A stretch of 64,000 nt of DNA from Sporopachydermia quercuum (GCA_001599295.1 BCGN01000012.1:248001-312000), one strand, 5' to 3'. Numbered from the stretch's first letter, positions 20,718-31,074 are shown. Notes: a model not told the origin generated them from the sequence alone. Program-made: numbers and translations.

Positions 20718-21698
20718 ATGCAACCAATTAATCTCTTATCAGCAACAATTGCATTGGCTGGTCTCATGTCATCAGCCTCCGCTTTCAAAGACACATCACC
20801 AGGAATCTTTTTATCAGCTGTTACTGCAAATGAACAACAAGCGGAGATCTTGAAGTTAGTCGATTCAAGTGAAAAAAATGCAGCATATATTGAGTCTTCA
20901 TTGTCTTTTTTAAGCTCCATCAAGCATCGATTACATAACATCTGCTCAACATCCAACTCCAATGACAACAGCATAAATTTTCTTTGGGTTCATCAGCCAG
21001 GCCTTCATTCTAGTGATTTGACAAATCAGGTTGCTGCGCCGTTTTTAGCTTCCAGAACAAATTTCATATCTTCTAATAAAGGATTAAGTGACTCGAATGT
21101 TTCATATGACAGTGTTGTTTCACCTAACGTTCATTTCAAAGAAAACGACGCCGAAACTTTTTATAAGTATGTCTTTGAGTTGATTGAAGAAGACTGTGCT
21201 GACGCTATTGCCTCAGGTAACGTAGTTTTTGAACAACTTGAGAAGAAGACTTTGACAACTGGAGCTGAAAGAAAGCAACAACTCAAGAAGGTTGATGAAG
21301 AAATTGCCGAAAAATTGAGCAACGTGAATACTGATTATGTCATTTTATTGACTTCCTCACCTATAGTGGAAAATGAAGAAACTGAAGGATTCTTGGATAG
21401 TCTCAAGAAGTCTGTCGATGAACTACTTGAAGAAGTTGAATCTGAAAGAGAGGAACTGGGAGAACTTTTAAAAGAGGAACTATCTAACTTGAACAAGCGA
21501 TCATCAGATGAGCAGTACCAGGCGAGCAGCTTAGTAACGAAATATACATTCTTTTCACCTGGTATCTGGATGACAACTTTAATTGCACTGTTTTTACTTT
21601 CAGTTTTCATCGTTGCTTTAGGTTGGGTCAGCTCATTGGATATTAGTTACAAAGCTTTTGACAAGCCTCCAGAGTATGTTACCAAAAAGGCTCAATAG
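20718..21698 (+). CDS. BIG1: ER type I membrane protein of the Big1/Voa1/Ac45 family
   Basis: The protein is 326 residues long. It starts with a signal peptide (1 to about 22, ending SSASA), followed by the Big1-like motif FKDTSPGIFLSAV, a Ser/Asn/Glu-rich lumenal domain and a single C-terminal membrane span (about 282-304). The region around the span (FFSPGIWMTTLIALF, then SSLDISYKAFDKP) is the hallmark of the family shared by fungal Big1, Voa1 and animal Ac45. S. cerevisiae Big1 (335 aa) is needed for normal beta-1,6-glucan; Voa1 helps V-ATPase V0 assembly together with Vma21. Length and N-terminus favour BIG1; VOA1 is the alternative, and many yeasts have a single family member. It is convergent with MED18 (217 bp between stops). 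The acidic stretch around residues 225-255 is probably a coiled coil. Confidence 0.75.
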   Translation: MQPINLLSATIALAGLMSSASAFKDTSPGIFLSAVTANEQQAEILKLVDSSEKNAAYIESSLSFLSSIKHRLHNICSTSNSNDNSINFLWVHQPGLHSSDLTNQVAAPFLASRTNFISSNKGLSDSNVSYDSVVSPNVHFKENDAETFYKYVFELIEEDCADAIASGNVVFEQLEKKTLTTGAERKQQLKKVDEEIAEKLSNVNTDYVILLTSSPIVENEETEGFLDSLKKSVDELLEEVESEREELGELLKEELSNLNKRSSDEQYQASSLVTKYTFFSPGIWMTTLIALFLLSVFIVALGWVSSLDISYKAFDKPPEYVTKKAQ

Positions 21699-21915
21699 AT
21701 AACTTACTTTTGAATGTTATCTCAACTCAAAATATTTAATATATACAGATACATAATTGTATTTCCCTGAACAGTTCGTGAAATTGAACAATGAAGGTGA
21801 ATTAAGCATTCTCTCAAGTGTTGTTCAAAGGAAAATAAAAAATAAGAGATAAAATTGAGCAAAACGTAGGAGAAGAAACTGATAAACTCACAGTGTTAAG
21901 CTCAGGATACTTCAA

Positions 21916-22971
21916 TTACTTTTTCACTCTTGAATCCATAAAGTTTCTCTCTGGTATACCAAGAGTTACTAGTTCACCCAATTCTCCCTGTAATGTCTCT
22001 ATGGCTTTCGTTACCCTATTTATACTATCAATATCCGTAGATTTCTCAACGTTCGCAAATACTTTGAGGAAGTAATTGCGTCTATCGGGGTCTAATAGCT
22101 TTAACTTTGAAACTTGAATAGAAGCATTAGCTGTTTCTTCTAAAGGTCTCTTGAATAGAGGATCATTGATTTTCACAGGAATAGTTTCGATCGCTTGATC
22201 ATCTCTAACATATACGCGGAACACTTCTGCAATTAAAGTAATATTATCGTTCATATGAAGGTAAAAGCGGGAACCTTTAACCCAATATTCCAGTTCTAGG
22301 GCATATCCTAAGTTATATAACAAAGTAAACACATTGTTATCATATCGGAAAGTTCTTGAGGTCGGAGCGGGTAGGTCAGCGGGGTTCAATAAATCTGGAA
22401 GCTGCTGGTCACCTCGCTTCAACGGATATGAGTAAGGGAACAACGGCGTCGGCTGAGCTTCAAAATGACTTTCTGTTATAATTTGAGACGTTACCTTTCG
22501 TTTGCCTGCTGCGGGAATATCACTTGCAGTTAGAGTCCAAGGATTGCCTTTCAGTAGTTCCACATCATCGAAGTAACTGGTAGAATATATTGCTTCTTCT
22601 TCTACCTTTTTGTCACCGTCAGCACTGGAATCATTATCACTTTTCAGATTTTCTAGGAACTTTTCGTTTTTGAAGGAGAGCAGCTGTCTTAATCTTCCAA
22701 CAGCTTCCGTTGCATCTTCTGGCCCTGATTCTAAGAGATTAATATATCTGTTGTAATCATTCAAATACACACTGGTGCTCATTTTCAACCTATATTGATC
22801 GTTCGATTGTTTTGTTACTGAGTCAGGATTAGGTTCTTTGTATGGTTTAATGTTGAGGATGTGTAAGAATATAGGATTAGGAGGAGAGCTCGATAGAGCT
22901 ATTAGAGATGATATTAAAATTGGAAGCGTCGTGGGGGATACGCTCGCACTCAAACTCAATTGCTGTACCAT
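21916..22971 (-). CDS. MED18: Mediator head subunit Med18 (Srb5)
   Basis: The 351-residue protein begins MVQQLSLSASV and continues with LISSLIALSSSPPNP, the characteristic Med18 opening. The middle (FRYDNNVFTLLYNLGYALELEYW) and the C-terminal beta-barrel part (FYLHMNDNITLIAEVFRVYV) also fit. Med18 pairs with Med20 to form the movable jaw of the Mediator head, which contacts RNA polymerase II and supports activated transcription and termination. It is somewhat longer than the S. cerevisiae protein (307 aa), with the extra length in a Ser/Asp-rich loop near residues 105-130. It is a single exon. The first Met is the conserved one, so the start is secure. Confidence 0.9.
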   Translation of the reverse strand: MVQQLSLSASVSPTTLPILISSLIALSSSPPNPIFLHILNIKPYKEPNPDSVTKQSNDQYRLKMSTSVYLNDYNRYINLLESGPEDATEAVGRLRQLLSFKNEKFLENLKSDNDSSADGDKKVEEEAIYSTSYFDDVELLKGNPWTLTASDIPAAGKRKVTSQIITESHFEAQPTPLFPYSYPLKRGDQQLPDLLNPADLPAPTSRTFRYDNNVFTLLYNLGYALELEYWVKGSRFYLHMNDNITLIAEVFRVYVRDDQAIETIPVKINDPLFKRPLEETANASIQVSKLKLLDPDRRNYFLKVFANVEKSTDIDSINRVTKAIETLQGELGELVTLGIPERNFMDSRVKK

Positions 22972-23650
22972 TGTTATATAATATATTTAGTTTTTAGTCT
23001 AACAATGATAAATATCTTCACAATTGATATGCAATGCAATGTCTTTGATAATAATCACTTTTTGAGTCCTACCAATCACTCTACCTAATTGGCATAATAC
23101 ATTGTCTTCGAGAGAGCTTAGAGGGAAATCAACAGAAAAAAGAGGCAGGCTCTTCTTTAACTCTCAAAATCCGTTGACATATACTGCAAGCAGATAAATG
23201 TCTGAATTGTGTCTGTCTATAGTATGTTTATGTGATAAACAAGTTCTACCCATGACAAATCACATATCCTGTTGATAACGGGAAGGAACAGAAGATATGT
23301 ATGTATATAACGGGGGTAAATCAGAAGACTAGAAAGATCTGATCCACAATGTGAGTTATGAGACTTGCGATGGAAATGGAATCTTCTTAATTGATGATAG
23401 ATGATATAAACAATAAGTGGTATAAATATTGTTAGGATGAGAAATTAAATTGTAAGTAATAAATTCAGTTTATTATATACAGTGGTTAGCTTTTCTTTGT
23501 ATATGGTTGATATACCAACAGCGTACTGTTGTTGAGTAGTATGTAGTATACAGTTTGATGTCCTATTGTGGTCCCATATGTGAACGGTTGATTCAATTGT
23601 CAGTAAATTGAATACAAACACGAAAGAGTAGCAATAATAAGGGACTGCAA
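22972..23650. other. Intergenic region between MED18 and VMA21
   Basis: This interval contains the MED18 promoter and the VMA21 3' region. No ORF, RNA gene or repeat was seen. Confidence 0.6.
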
Positions 23651-24037
23651 TTATTTCTCCTTCTTCTCTGATTTTTCGTCTGTCTCAGTAGTATCTTCTA
23701 GAAATGCAACAACGACATATCCGATCAATACTAAATTAGCAACGAAAGCCGCTATGCCCCCAGACCAAATCGCATTCCCATCTACCAACAATGTTAGTAA
23801 CATCATCATGAAAGATAATCCGATCAATTCCACGACACTCATTTTTCTCGGTTAACATACTTGTGAGATATTGAATAATAAAAAATGTGAGAATTGGCGC
23901 AATCACCATGAGAGCTGTGAAGAGTATCAGCTTTTGAACAACTGATCTAAATAATTGTTAGTTTCTTCTGGATACAGCCTCTACAGCCTGTTTCTTTCAA
24001 TTGTACCCAAAACCTACCTTGGAATATCGACAGCCAT
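23651..24037 (-). CDS. VMA21: V-ATPase assembly factor Vma21, three exons
   Basis: The exons, read by eye, are 24037-24018 (20 nt), 23946-23861 and 23781-23651; joined they give 78 residues. The product begins MAVDIPRSVVQKL, has two membrane spans (about residues 12-32 and 42-62, the second in [20 protein letters not shown]) and ends KSEKKEK, with a dilysine ER-retrieval signal like S. cerevisiae Vma21. Vma21 binds the V0 proteolipid ring in the ER and escorts V0 to the Golgi. Intron 1 (71 nt) has donor GTAGGT, branch AACTAAC and acceptor TTTAG. Intron 2 (79 nt) has GTATGT, TTACTAAC and GGTAG. Frame and protein match both require these junctions. An ORF starting inside intron 2 would give a false 63-residue protein missing the first membrane span. 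Confidence 0.93.
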
Positions 24038-24950
24038 TATTAGTACGGAGAAAAACGGTCAAAACTACTGTTTTATTCGATTACAAATCTAGGCTGACCG
24101 GCTGATTGCATTATTGTTGTTCATTAGCGCGAAGTACTTTTTCTTCATAATGGCAATCAAGACGTCAAGGAAGAAATAGGTAGATCGAAAGTGCCCCATC
24201 CTCTATCATGTGAGATGAGACGTAATCCTATTATAAAAATATTTCGGAAATAATATTTGTTGAAGAGAATCATCATCTCCGAAATATTTATTAAACATCC
24301 TAAAGAGATAACAACAAGGAGGAGAGAGGACAAAATTAGCAGTTGAAACCAGGTTCCCAATATATAAAACCTGGATCTGAATAACTAAATACAGGAGTCA
24401 ATTGTAAAGGTTGAGATCATGTCTTGTTCTTGCTTCTTGAGGGTTGTCACTTTTCTTACTCCCTAGGTGGATGATACGACCATAGCGATCTATACGAGTC
24501 TCGAGAGATAGCGTCCGGAAAGTCGAATCAACAAACGAAATTCTTTTCCACTTTCAAGCCATAAAGACGGACAAACCTTGGAAAACTCAATTGAGGGCAC
24601 ATCAAGTCTCCCTGAAGACAATCAATATGCTACGCATAAACGATGAACGAAGAATGAGATCATTTATCATGGAGTCATCTTGTTTTCCTTTCAATTAAAT
24701 AAAAGTTACTAGTTAATAGGCTTTACAACTAACTAAAACTGCTGAAAGATATAAAGGTCAATACGTGCCAATATAAATTAAGAGGTCAGAATTGAGCGCA
24801 CTTTTATCCCTGCCATAGATACTCCCATCCCCTGGTGATTGGCAACATACTTACTACTTCTATAATGTACGACTATCAGACAATAGTTGATTTATAACCT
24901 ACACGATTAGTATATCAACTCTTAGCAGCTACCCTAAATACAACTAGTTC
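24038..24950. other. Divergent promoter region VMA21/ERG24
   Basis: No gene is supported over 913 bp. It contains a sterol-element-like heptamer (24491-24497) and a related GATACGA at about 24473. A 67-codon minus-strand frame (24157-24360) has no family features. Confidence 0.6.
24491..24497 (-). promoter_or_regulatory. Putative sterol regulatory element TCGTATA (Upc2 type)
   Basis: TATACGA on the plus strand is the exact complement of the TCGTATA core bound by the zinc-cluster factors Upc2/Ecm22 in S. cerevisiae and Candida. It lies about 455-480 bp upstream of ERG24, a classic target. A one-mismatch copy (GATACGA) sits 15-20 bp further upstream. Confidence 0.45.
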
Positions 24951-26300
24951 ATGGTTGAATTTTACAATTTTATGAAAATGAGCAATCTAACTTTAAATCC
25001 AGAAACGCCAGAAAAAGAATTTGGTGGCTTTTTCGGGGCTCTGGCTATCACTGTGTTTCTACCAGCTTTAACGCTGTTCGTAGACCTTCTATGCAATCAC
25101 AAGCATTGTCCTAAAACACTGTCAGAACAAATAAGTACATGGAATATTGTGGTTGGTCAATTGAAAAGCTTAAGTATCTCTGATGTTTTTTTTGATTGTA
25201 CGGCTTGGAAGTTCTATCTTTCATGGTTTGGTGGTTTGGTTGTTCTGGAGAGAATTCTACCGGGAAAGACTCTTAAAGGGATAAAACTAAGAAGTGGTGA
25301 TCAACTGGATTATAAGCTCAATGGCAAAGCTTTAGTAGGAGTTTTTTTTGCTGTTTTAGTAGCAAGATTTATTGCTACAAGTGGAGACATGCCTGAATTG
25401 GTTTATATATACTACAATATTCTACCGTTAACAGGAACCTCTATTCTTTTCTCATTCATAGTTGCAACTTGGTGCTATATCAATTCATTCCTTCCCAATT
25501 TGAATGGTAAAGAGAAAGTGCTAGCGTTAGGAGGAAATTCTGGTGATCCATTATTTGATTGGTTTATTGGCAGAGATTTGAATCCTCGTATTGGATCTTT
25601 TGATGTCAAACTATTCTGTGAAGTTCGTCCCGGCCTACTTTTATGGTCTCTTATTAATATTTCAATGGCTCACCATCAATGGCAAACTTTGGGGTACATT
25701 GAGGACTCTTTAGTATTAGTTCTATTATTACAGGTATTCTATTCTGTCGATGGTGTTTTAAATGAGGATGGCATTTTGTCAATGATTGACATTACCACTG
25801 ATGGGTTTGGGTTCATGTTAGCATTTGGTGATTTGGCTTTAGTTCCTTTCACCTACACTTTACAGACCCGTTACCTTGCCAATATTGCAGAACCCATTCA
25901 TCTTGGACCTTTTAAATGTGTGTTGATCATTGGTTTAAAAGTTGCGGGATACCTAGTTTTCCATTTCGCGAATGACCAAAAAGCAAAATTCAAGTCTAAC
26001 GATCCATCTGCTAAAGATATCAAATACATCTCTAATGAAAAGGGTTCCAAACTGATTATTTCTGGATGGTGGGGAATGGCTCGTCACATCAATTACATGG
26101 GTGATATTTTAATGGCTCTTAGTTGGTGCCTGCCCACTGGGTTTAATACACCTTTTACATATTATTATGTGTTTTATTTCATTGGCCTCTTAGTTCACAG
26201 AGAAGGCAGAGATGAAGCAAAATGTTCTCAGAAATATGGAAAACTATGGGAAGAATACTGTACTAAGGTGCCATATAGGATTTGTCCCTATGTTTACTAA
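24951..26300 (+). CDS. ERG24: Sterol C-14 reductase
   Basis: The 449-residue polytopic ER membrane protein belongs to the ERG4/ERG24 family. The N-terminal LNPETPEKEFGGFFG matches the Erg24 opening, and the C-terminal part holds the NADPH-binding signatures SGWWGMARHINYMGD and HREGRDEAKCSQKYG and the usual ending ICPYVY. About eight to nine hydrophobic spans are visible. It reduces the C14-C15 double bond left by Erg11 in ergosterol synthesis and is the target of morpholine fungicides. The first in-frame Met is used here; Met8 (24972) or Met10 (24978) would better match the short N-terminus of the family. A sterol-element-like site lies upstream. Confidence 0.95.
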   Translation: MVEFYNFMKMSNLTLNPETPEKEFGGFFGALAITVFLPALTLFVDLLCNHKHCPKTLSEQISTWNIVVGQLKSLSISDVFFDCTAWKFYLSWFGGLVVLERILPGKTLKGIKLRSGDQLDYKLNGKALVGVFFAVLVARFIATSGDMPELVYIYYNILPLTGTSILFSFIVATWCYINSFLPNLNGKEKVLALGGNSGDPLFDWFIGRDLNPRIGSFDVKLFCEVRPGLLLWSLINISMAHHQWQTLGYIEDSLVLVLLLQVFYSVDGVLNEDGILSMIDITTDGFGFMLAFGDLALVPFTYTLQTRYLANIAEPIHLGPFKCVLIIGLKVAGYLVFHFANDQKAKFKSNDPSAKDIKYISNEKGSKLIISGWWGMARHINYMGDILMALSWCLPTGFNTPFTYYYVFYFIGLLVHREGRDEAKCSQKYGKLWEEYCTKVPYRICPYVY

Positions 26301-26599
26301 AGGCTTAAACGGTTGAGCTCTTGATGCTACATATTTGTTTGTATTCACAAATAGTGCAATAGGTTTAATGAACAGAAAGTAAATAAAATTAATGTAATCA
26401 AATTATAATAAAACAAAACTATGCTAAGTGAAAGAAGAGTTTCGGTAAGATTGTAAAAGACATGAGTACTTTACTAACATTGAAAGTAATAATATGAGAT
26501 TATTTAATATATTAACCTACCTTCTAAATAATCATATACACACTTTGGTTTCTAGAAAGAAGTTCCCAATCTCAGTTCAACCGGAACTATTACTACTAA

Positions 26600-28459
26600 T
26601 CAACCTTTTCTTTGCTTCTTCCCTAACTTTTTCTTTTCCCTCTCAATTTTTCTCTTCTTCTGGATCAACTCATCTTGTCGACTCTCCTTCTTCTCGTTAC
26701 TATACTGCATCTTCTTATATAATTTCTTTTGCTTGTTGCTCATCATCATCAATTTCAGCTGCTTGGCTTCTTCTTCTTCCTTCTCTTGAGCAGTCTTGGT
26801 ACGTTTCTTTCCTTTAGCATTAATCACTTTAGGTTGTTCATTCTTAGAGTATGCAACACCAGCGGCTTCCAATTCAATTTCCTTCTGTCTATTATAGTCT
26901 TCATCTTCACTTTCCTCTTCTTCTTCATCTTCATCTTTTGCATTTTCATTTTCTTCTCCTTCTTCATCTTCAATCTCTTCTTCACTTTCAGCGACTTCTT
27001 CATCTTCAGCAATTGGAGCTTCTGGGTCATATCCACCAGCATCACCCCATGGACTTAAATGAGGAGGTAGTGTTTCACCTGGGGCATAATCACTGACATT
27101 TAATAAAGTACCCTTATTGATGGAATCAAATATCCATTGAGGTTGGACATATGTTCTACCAGCTACTTTGGATGAAATCACTTCACGATCAGAAACTTGA
27201 TGCGTAATTGAAGACAAGTCAATCTTGGCTTTGGATTCCTCGTCTAGTTCATCAAGTGCGGCTTCAGAAATAAGCTTACCACCACATGCTACAATCAAAA
27301 ACTCAATGATATCTAAAGGAACTTCTCTTCCAACAAAGAATGTCATAGATTTGAATAAATCTTCTTGAGGTGACTCAGTGGCTAATGGTTGAGCTAAAAC
27401 ATCTCCACTAGGGGTGTTTTCTGATTTTGATGTAATTGGTTGAAATTCATCCAAAGCGGCTTCCTCTGATTCTCCATCTTCTTCATTCTCTTCTTCTTCG
27501 GTTGTCTTAGATTCAGTCTCCTGAGCGTCTCCTGTTTCTTGTTGCTGTTCAATCTTGTCTAGCTGTAAAGTTTTGATCTTAGCTGATGTCAATTTCTTCA
27601 GAGAAGTATTGCTTTTGGATTCCTGACTGCCATCTTCCAGTTGTCTGATAGCCTCATCTCTGCCTTTCAGAATGTATGCGCTCAAACCACCAACACCATT
27701 TATCTTGGCCATATCCATCACAGGAGGATAGATCAAATTGCTGTCTGTATATAACTTGAATAAAACGAAACGAATTAAAGTAACATAGAACTCCAAAAAG
27801 GTAAGCATAATACGGAAATCAACATCGCTTGGCACATTTTGAGGAAATTTGAATGGAACCAACCATGTGATTTCTTGACCCCGGATAACTGCTTGGTAGT
27901 AGACACCTCTAATGGATACAAAGACCTTTCTCAAAAGCTTCTCCCTTGCAACATAAGCCATCCAGTGCATGCAAATCTTTTCAGCATCCTCTGTGAACTT
28001 TTGAGATACTTTATCTGAGGCAGGTAAATTGGCAAACAAAAAGATCATTGACAAGGCATCATCAATATCTCTTAATGCATCATTAAAAGAAGGATATCTT
28101 TCTTTGATTATATTATCCAATTTATATTTTGGTCTATTCTTATCCAATCTAACTGCATCACTTACTTCGTTTCTTCCTAGTAATCTAGTAAGTTTTTTGG
28201 AAAAAGTCTTATGTTCTCTGAATTTCTGCAACACTGGTTCATGCATAAGATATTGAATATCTTTGATATAATAGAAAGTCACATTTGCAGTAGAACCCTT
28301 GTTCGCCTTCTTCTTGTTTCTTGGCTCTCTAGGGAAAATGCCTTTGAAAATACATAACCTTCTGAAATCAGCTAATGATACTTGCAACTTCTTCACTGCC
28401 TGAGTTCTCGTGATGAAGTTCTTGGCCGCACCGGCCTGATGCTTTTTCTTAATTCTCAT
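26600..28459 (-). CDS. NOP7: Pescadillo homologue Nop7, 60S ribosome biogenesis
   Basis: The 619-residue protein starts [20 protein letters not shown], the invariant pescadillo N-terminus (about residues 1-270 form the Pescadillo-N domain). A BRCT domain follows at about 365-460 ([21 protein letters not shown], then [14 protein letters not shown]). After it come a long acidic stretch (about 485-540) and a basic coiled coil ending [10 protein letters not shown]. Nop7 forms the Nop7-Erb1-Ytm1 complex required for 27S pre-rRNA processing and links growth with DNA replication. Size is close to S. cerevisiae (605 aa), it is a single exon and the start is secure. It is convergent with ERG24 (299 bp apart, nothing seen between). 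A GAAAAACTTTTC string in its promoter (about 28614) resembles an RRPE ribosome-biogenesis element (weak). Confidence 0.97.
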   Translation of the reverse strand: MRIKKKHQAGAAKNFITRTQAVKKLQVSLADFRRLCIFKGIFPREPRNKKKANKGSTANVTFYYIKDIQYLMHEPVLQKFREHKTFSKKLTRLLGRNEVSDAVRLDKNRPKYKLDNIIKERYPSFNDALRDIDDALSMIFLFANLPASDKVSQKFTEDAEKICMHWMAYVAREKLLRKVFVSIRGVYYQAVIRGQEITWLVPFKFPQNVPSDVDFRIMLTFLEFYVTLIRFVLFKLYTDSNLIYPPVMDMAKINGVGGLSAYILKGRDEAIRQLEDGSQESKSNTSLKKLTSAKIKTLQLDKIEQQQETGDAQETESKTTEEEENEEDGESEEAALDEFQPITSKSENTPSGDVLAQPLATESPQEDLFKSMTFFVGREVPLDIIEFLIVACGGKLISEAALDELDEESKAKIDLSSITHQVSDREVISSKVAGRTYVQPQWIFDSINKGTLLNVSDYAPGETLPPHLSPWGDAGGYDPEAPIAEDEEVAESEEEIEDEEGEENENAKDEDEEEEESEDEDYNRQKEIELEAAGVAYSKNEQPKVINAKGKKRTKTAQEKEEEEAKQLKLMMMSNKQKKLYKKMQYSNEKKESRQDELIQKKRKIEREKKKLGKKQRKG

Positions 28460-29235
28460 TATAAAAAACTCAATAAGTCAACAAGATATCAATTAGTATT
28501 GCTGGTTATTTTGGTTGATCAAAAAGATTGAACAACAATGGCAGAACGATAGAACTATATAGATGTAAATTGATCCTATCTTAGATAGATACTGTATTAT
28601 ATATAGGAAAGAATGAAAAACTTTTCTCCCATACAATTAATTTTTTTTAATAAGCAGGTAAAGTTCAGGCACGTGATACTAGTTACCCTGTAATTTTTGA
28701 GGTGAGATATGAAGTTAGGCTTGAGATTCAGATCACGTGTTAGATATCAGCCATCAGGAAAAAGATATTCATATTGATGATTAACTGATTTAATATACAA
28801 TTCTTTCAATTCTAATTATAATAAATGATTCAGAACACAAATTGCTCGTCAATAACACCAATCGTCAGTCTAGTTAGTGTCTTTTCGTTAATTCGATGCC
28901 TGAAGTGAAGGCTGCCGAAAGACAATTCAATAGACTCTTCGGAAAGACTATTCGCTCATTTACGACTAGACAAGAGCACATTTTCAAGCAAAAAGATTCA
29001 ATCGGTAGTCCCGAACAAAATCCACTTGCACTTAGCTCTCAGAATGAATACTCATTTCCAGTCAGCTTTTTGTTCAAGAAAATACAAATCAATTTCATAA
29101 GGGTGGTTTTCAGAGCTCAAAAAAAAACCATCGTCATATCGGCCTCAACCTGTCATGGAACAATCTAAGATCGATAATGCAATAGACTAAACCAAAATAG
29201 AATACGAATTACTTTCAGAGCCTCTAACTTCCTCT
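28460..29235. other. Intergenic region upstream of NOP7, with a doubtful 90-codon ORF
   Basis: It contains the NOP7 promoter. A plus-strand ATG ORF at 28896-29168 (starting MPEVKAAERQFNRLFGKT) is basic at first and then hydrophobic. It ends close to the tail of the convergent PRCC-type gene. I see no homologue or splice signals, so it is mentioned but not called. Confidence 0.35.
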
Positions 29236-30386
29236 CTAACGAAAACCATATTTACTACTACTTTCATTCTTATTCTTTCTATTAGCCATGTGTACTTCTT
29301 CTAATGCCTCCTTGCCTTCTTTAGCTGCTCGGATCAAGCTAGACAATTGATGTTTACCTGATCCGACATATTTAACAGGTCGCTTGGCCTCCTCAAGTAA
29401 ATCCTTTTGCTTCAGCTCTTCATTTTGTTGGTAAAATTCATCAACATTAAAATCGACTATCTTCATATCTTCTTCTGTAGATTTCATTCCTTTCCTGCTT
29501 TCAACAGTATTAACCTACGGCAACATGTTAGTATGATTGTCAAATTGAAACAAAATCAAGAACAAATAATCACCTCAATTGCACTCACGTAATCCCATTG
29601 AGACTCTGAAAATCTGCTAGCAGGTGGGACTATGTCATTTGGGGTAGAACCACTGGTAAGATTACTCGAATTACCATTGTTTCTCCCTATATCTTTGTTG
29701 AACAGCAGCTGTATTCCACTGGAGGTTGTAATTAAAGGCTTTTGAGAACCAATCAAAGTGCTATTGGAAGGCTTCTTATTTATACCAAAAAGATTGATTC
29801 CTGTTGAAATAGCTTCCTCTGATGCTCCTAGTGACGACTCTTGCTTGCTCATCTTTGTCTGCTTTTCTGTGGAATCTTCGACATACTGGTATTTTCTTTT
29901 ACTCCTTATAGAGTTTGGTATCATTCTAGTAAGCATTTTTTCTTTGTCTTGTGATTCTGACTTCATATCCACCTCACTATTAGTCTTAGTCCGGCTTTTC
30001 AAAATAACACTGCCGTGTGATTGAGCATCTAGCTTTCCATTTCTATTTTTTGGTTTCGGTAAAAATTCAGCAATCGAGAAACGATCACCATTAGTAGCAA
30101 CCTTATTTTTCCTCTTAAGGTTACTCTGTCCTAAATTTGAAGTACTAATTGTTGAATACTCACCATCTGAAGAATCAAGTTCAAGGTCTAATAGTAACAG
30201 TTTCTTATCATTTCCTCTATGATGTTTTCTCTTAATCTTTATCGTCTTTTTGTTGTTATTTATTTCTGATACTTGATGATTTTCCAAGCTTGATACGTTC
30301 TCCTGCCTATTAGATTGAAGCTCATGTTTACTTGGCACCTCTGCTTCTGATTCCGAAGAACTATTATAACCAGGTAGCAATGACAT
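29236..30386 (-). CDS. PRCC-family protein, two exons
   Basis: Exon 1 is 30386-29589 and exon 2 is 29514-29236; joined they give 358 residues. The intron (74 nt) has donor GTGAGT, branch ATACTAAC and acceptor CCGTAG. The N-terminus (MSLLPGYNSSSESE) and Ser/Lys-rich low-complexity body, with FSIAEFLPKPKN near residue 105, fit the PRCC group. The strongest evidence is the C-terminus: FNVDEFYQQNEEL, GSGKHQLSSLI, ALEE and the final KYGFR are typical of the PRCC domain (PF10253). Animal PRCC is a nuclear protein linked to pre-mRNA splicing and MAD2B. S. cerevisiae has no clear counterpart, so the function here is inferred. A donor 12 nt downstream (GAG|GTGATT) would keep frame but is weaker. Confidence 0.75.
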
Positions 30387-30621
30387 TAGGATTAAATGAG
30401 TAGGTTTGTGTCCTCAGCGATGATCCACTTTTGAGATCAAAATGCAGTAGAACTGAGTAAAACTGAACTCACAAATAATGTGCTTGCTTCAATTATAGAC
30501 AGTCAGACTCAGCTAACTACTCATATAGCGCGCCAGCATCCACAAGTATTAGCCATGATGCCAATGAGATGATAATGAGAATTAGAAGCACACAATTAAG
30601 TGTTCTATCTTTGAAACATTC

Positions 30622-30630
30622 TGTCCCATA
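30622..30630 (-). promoter_or_regulatory. Shared promoter element TATGGGACA (second copy, RPA12/PRCC promoter)
   Basis: TGTCCCATA on the plus strand is the complement of TATGGGACA, 90 bp from the stronger copy at 30712-30722. It ends in G rather than the usual C. It lies about 450 bp upstream of RPA12. Confidence 0.35.
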
Positions 30631-30711
30631 TCAGCTGGGTAGGGCAATATCACTTGCTGATGTCCAAATTCCCATATGGCATTGTGAAAGGTATTTTGGT
30701 CCTACTTTTAC

Positions 30712-30722
30712 GTGTCCCATAA
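30712..30722 (-). promoter_or_regulatory. Shared promoter element TTATGGGACAC (RPA12/PRCC promoter)
   Basis: The complement reads exactly TTATGGGACAC, as at 12757 and 51150. It lies about 355 bp upstream of RPA12 and about 330 bp upstream of the PRCC-type gene. Confidence 0.45.
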
Positions 30723-31074
30723 CTAGGTCCTTGGAACCAAAGTCCTATCTACTGTGGAAATTTTTTTTTATTATGAGAGGAATCAATTCATAGGACGGAT
30801 AGATGAACGAATTAATGAATGCTGGTTTTTATTGTGTTAGAATATGATCAACTGTCGGTAGTCACTAGGTAGTTATTTACAGAAAATTCAAGTCGAGTGA
30901 GTTGAGTTTCAACTGCATCAAAATAGCAGTTACCAAAGGTCGTCTATCTGAGTACTGGCTGTTGTACATGATTAAAGGGTCCCAGAGTCAAACTCCAAAA
31001 TTGCAAAACCATTCAGCATTGGATATACATTGTTTAGCATTTAAGTCATTTCACAAGCATTCAGTTAGATTACC

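Larger units (their letters stand above)
30387..31074. other. Divergent promoter region between the PRCC-type gene and RPA12
   Basis: There is no gene. It holds two copies of the TATGGGACA element (30622-30630 and 30712-30722, both on the minus strand) and a GCGATGA string near the PRCC-type start that resembles a PAC core (weak). Confidence 0.55.

Noticed and set aside
23651-23842. 63-residue ORF as a complete protein
   Set aside because: It starts inside intron 2 of VMA21; the spliced product matches the family and restores the first membrane span.
24157-24360. 67-codon minus-strand ORF between VMA21 and ERG24
   Set aside because: Hydrophobic by composition only, lies in a promoter, no family features.
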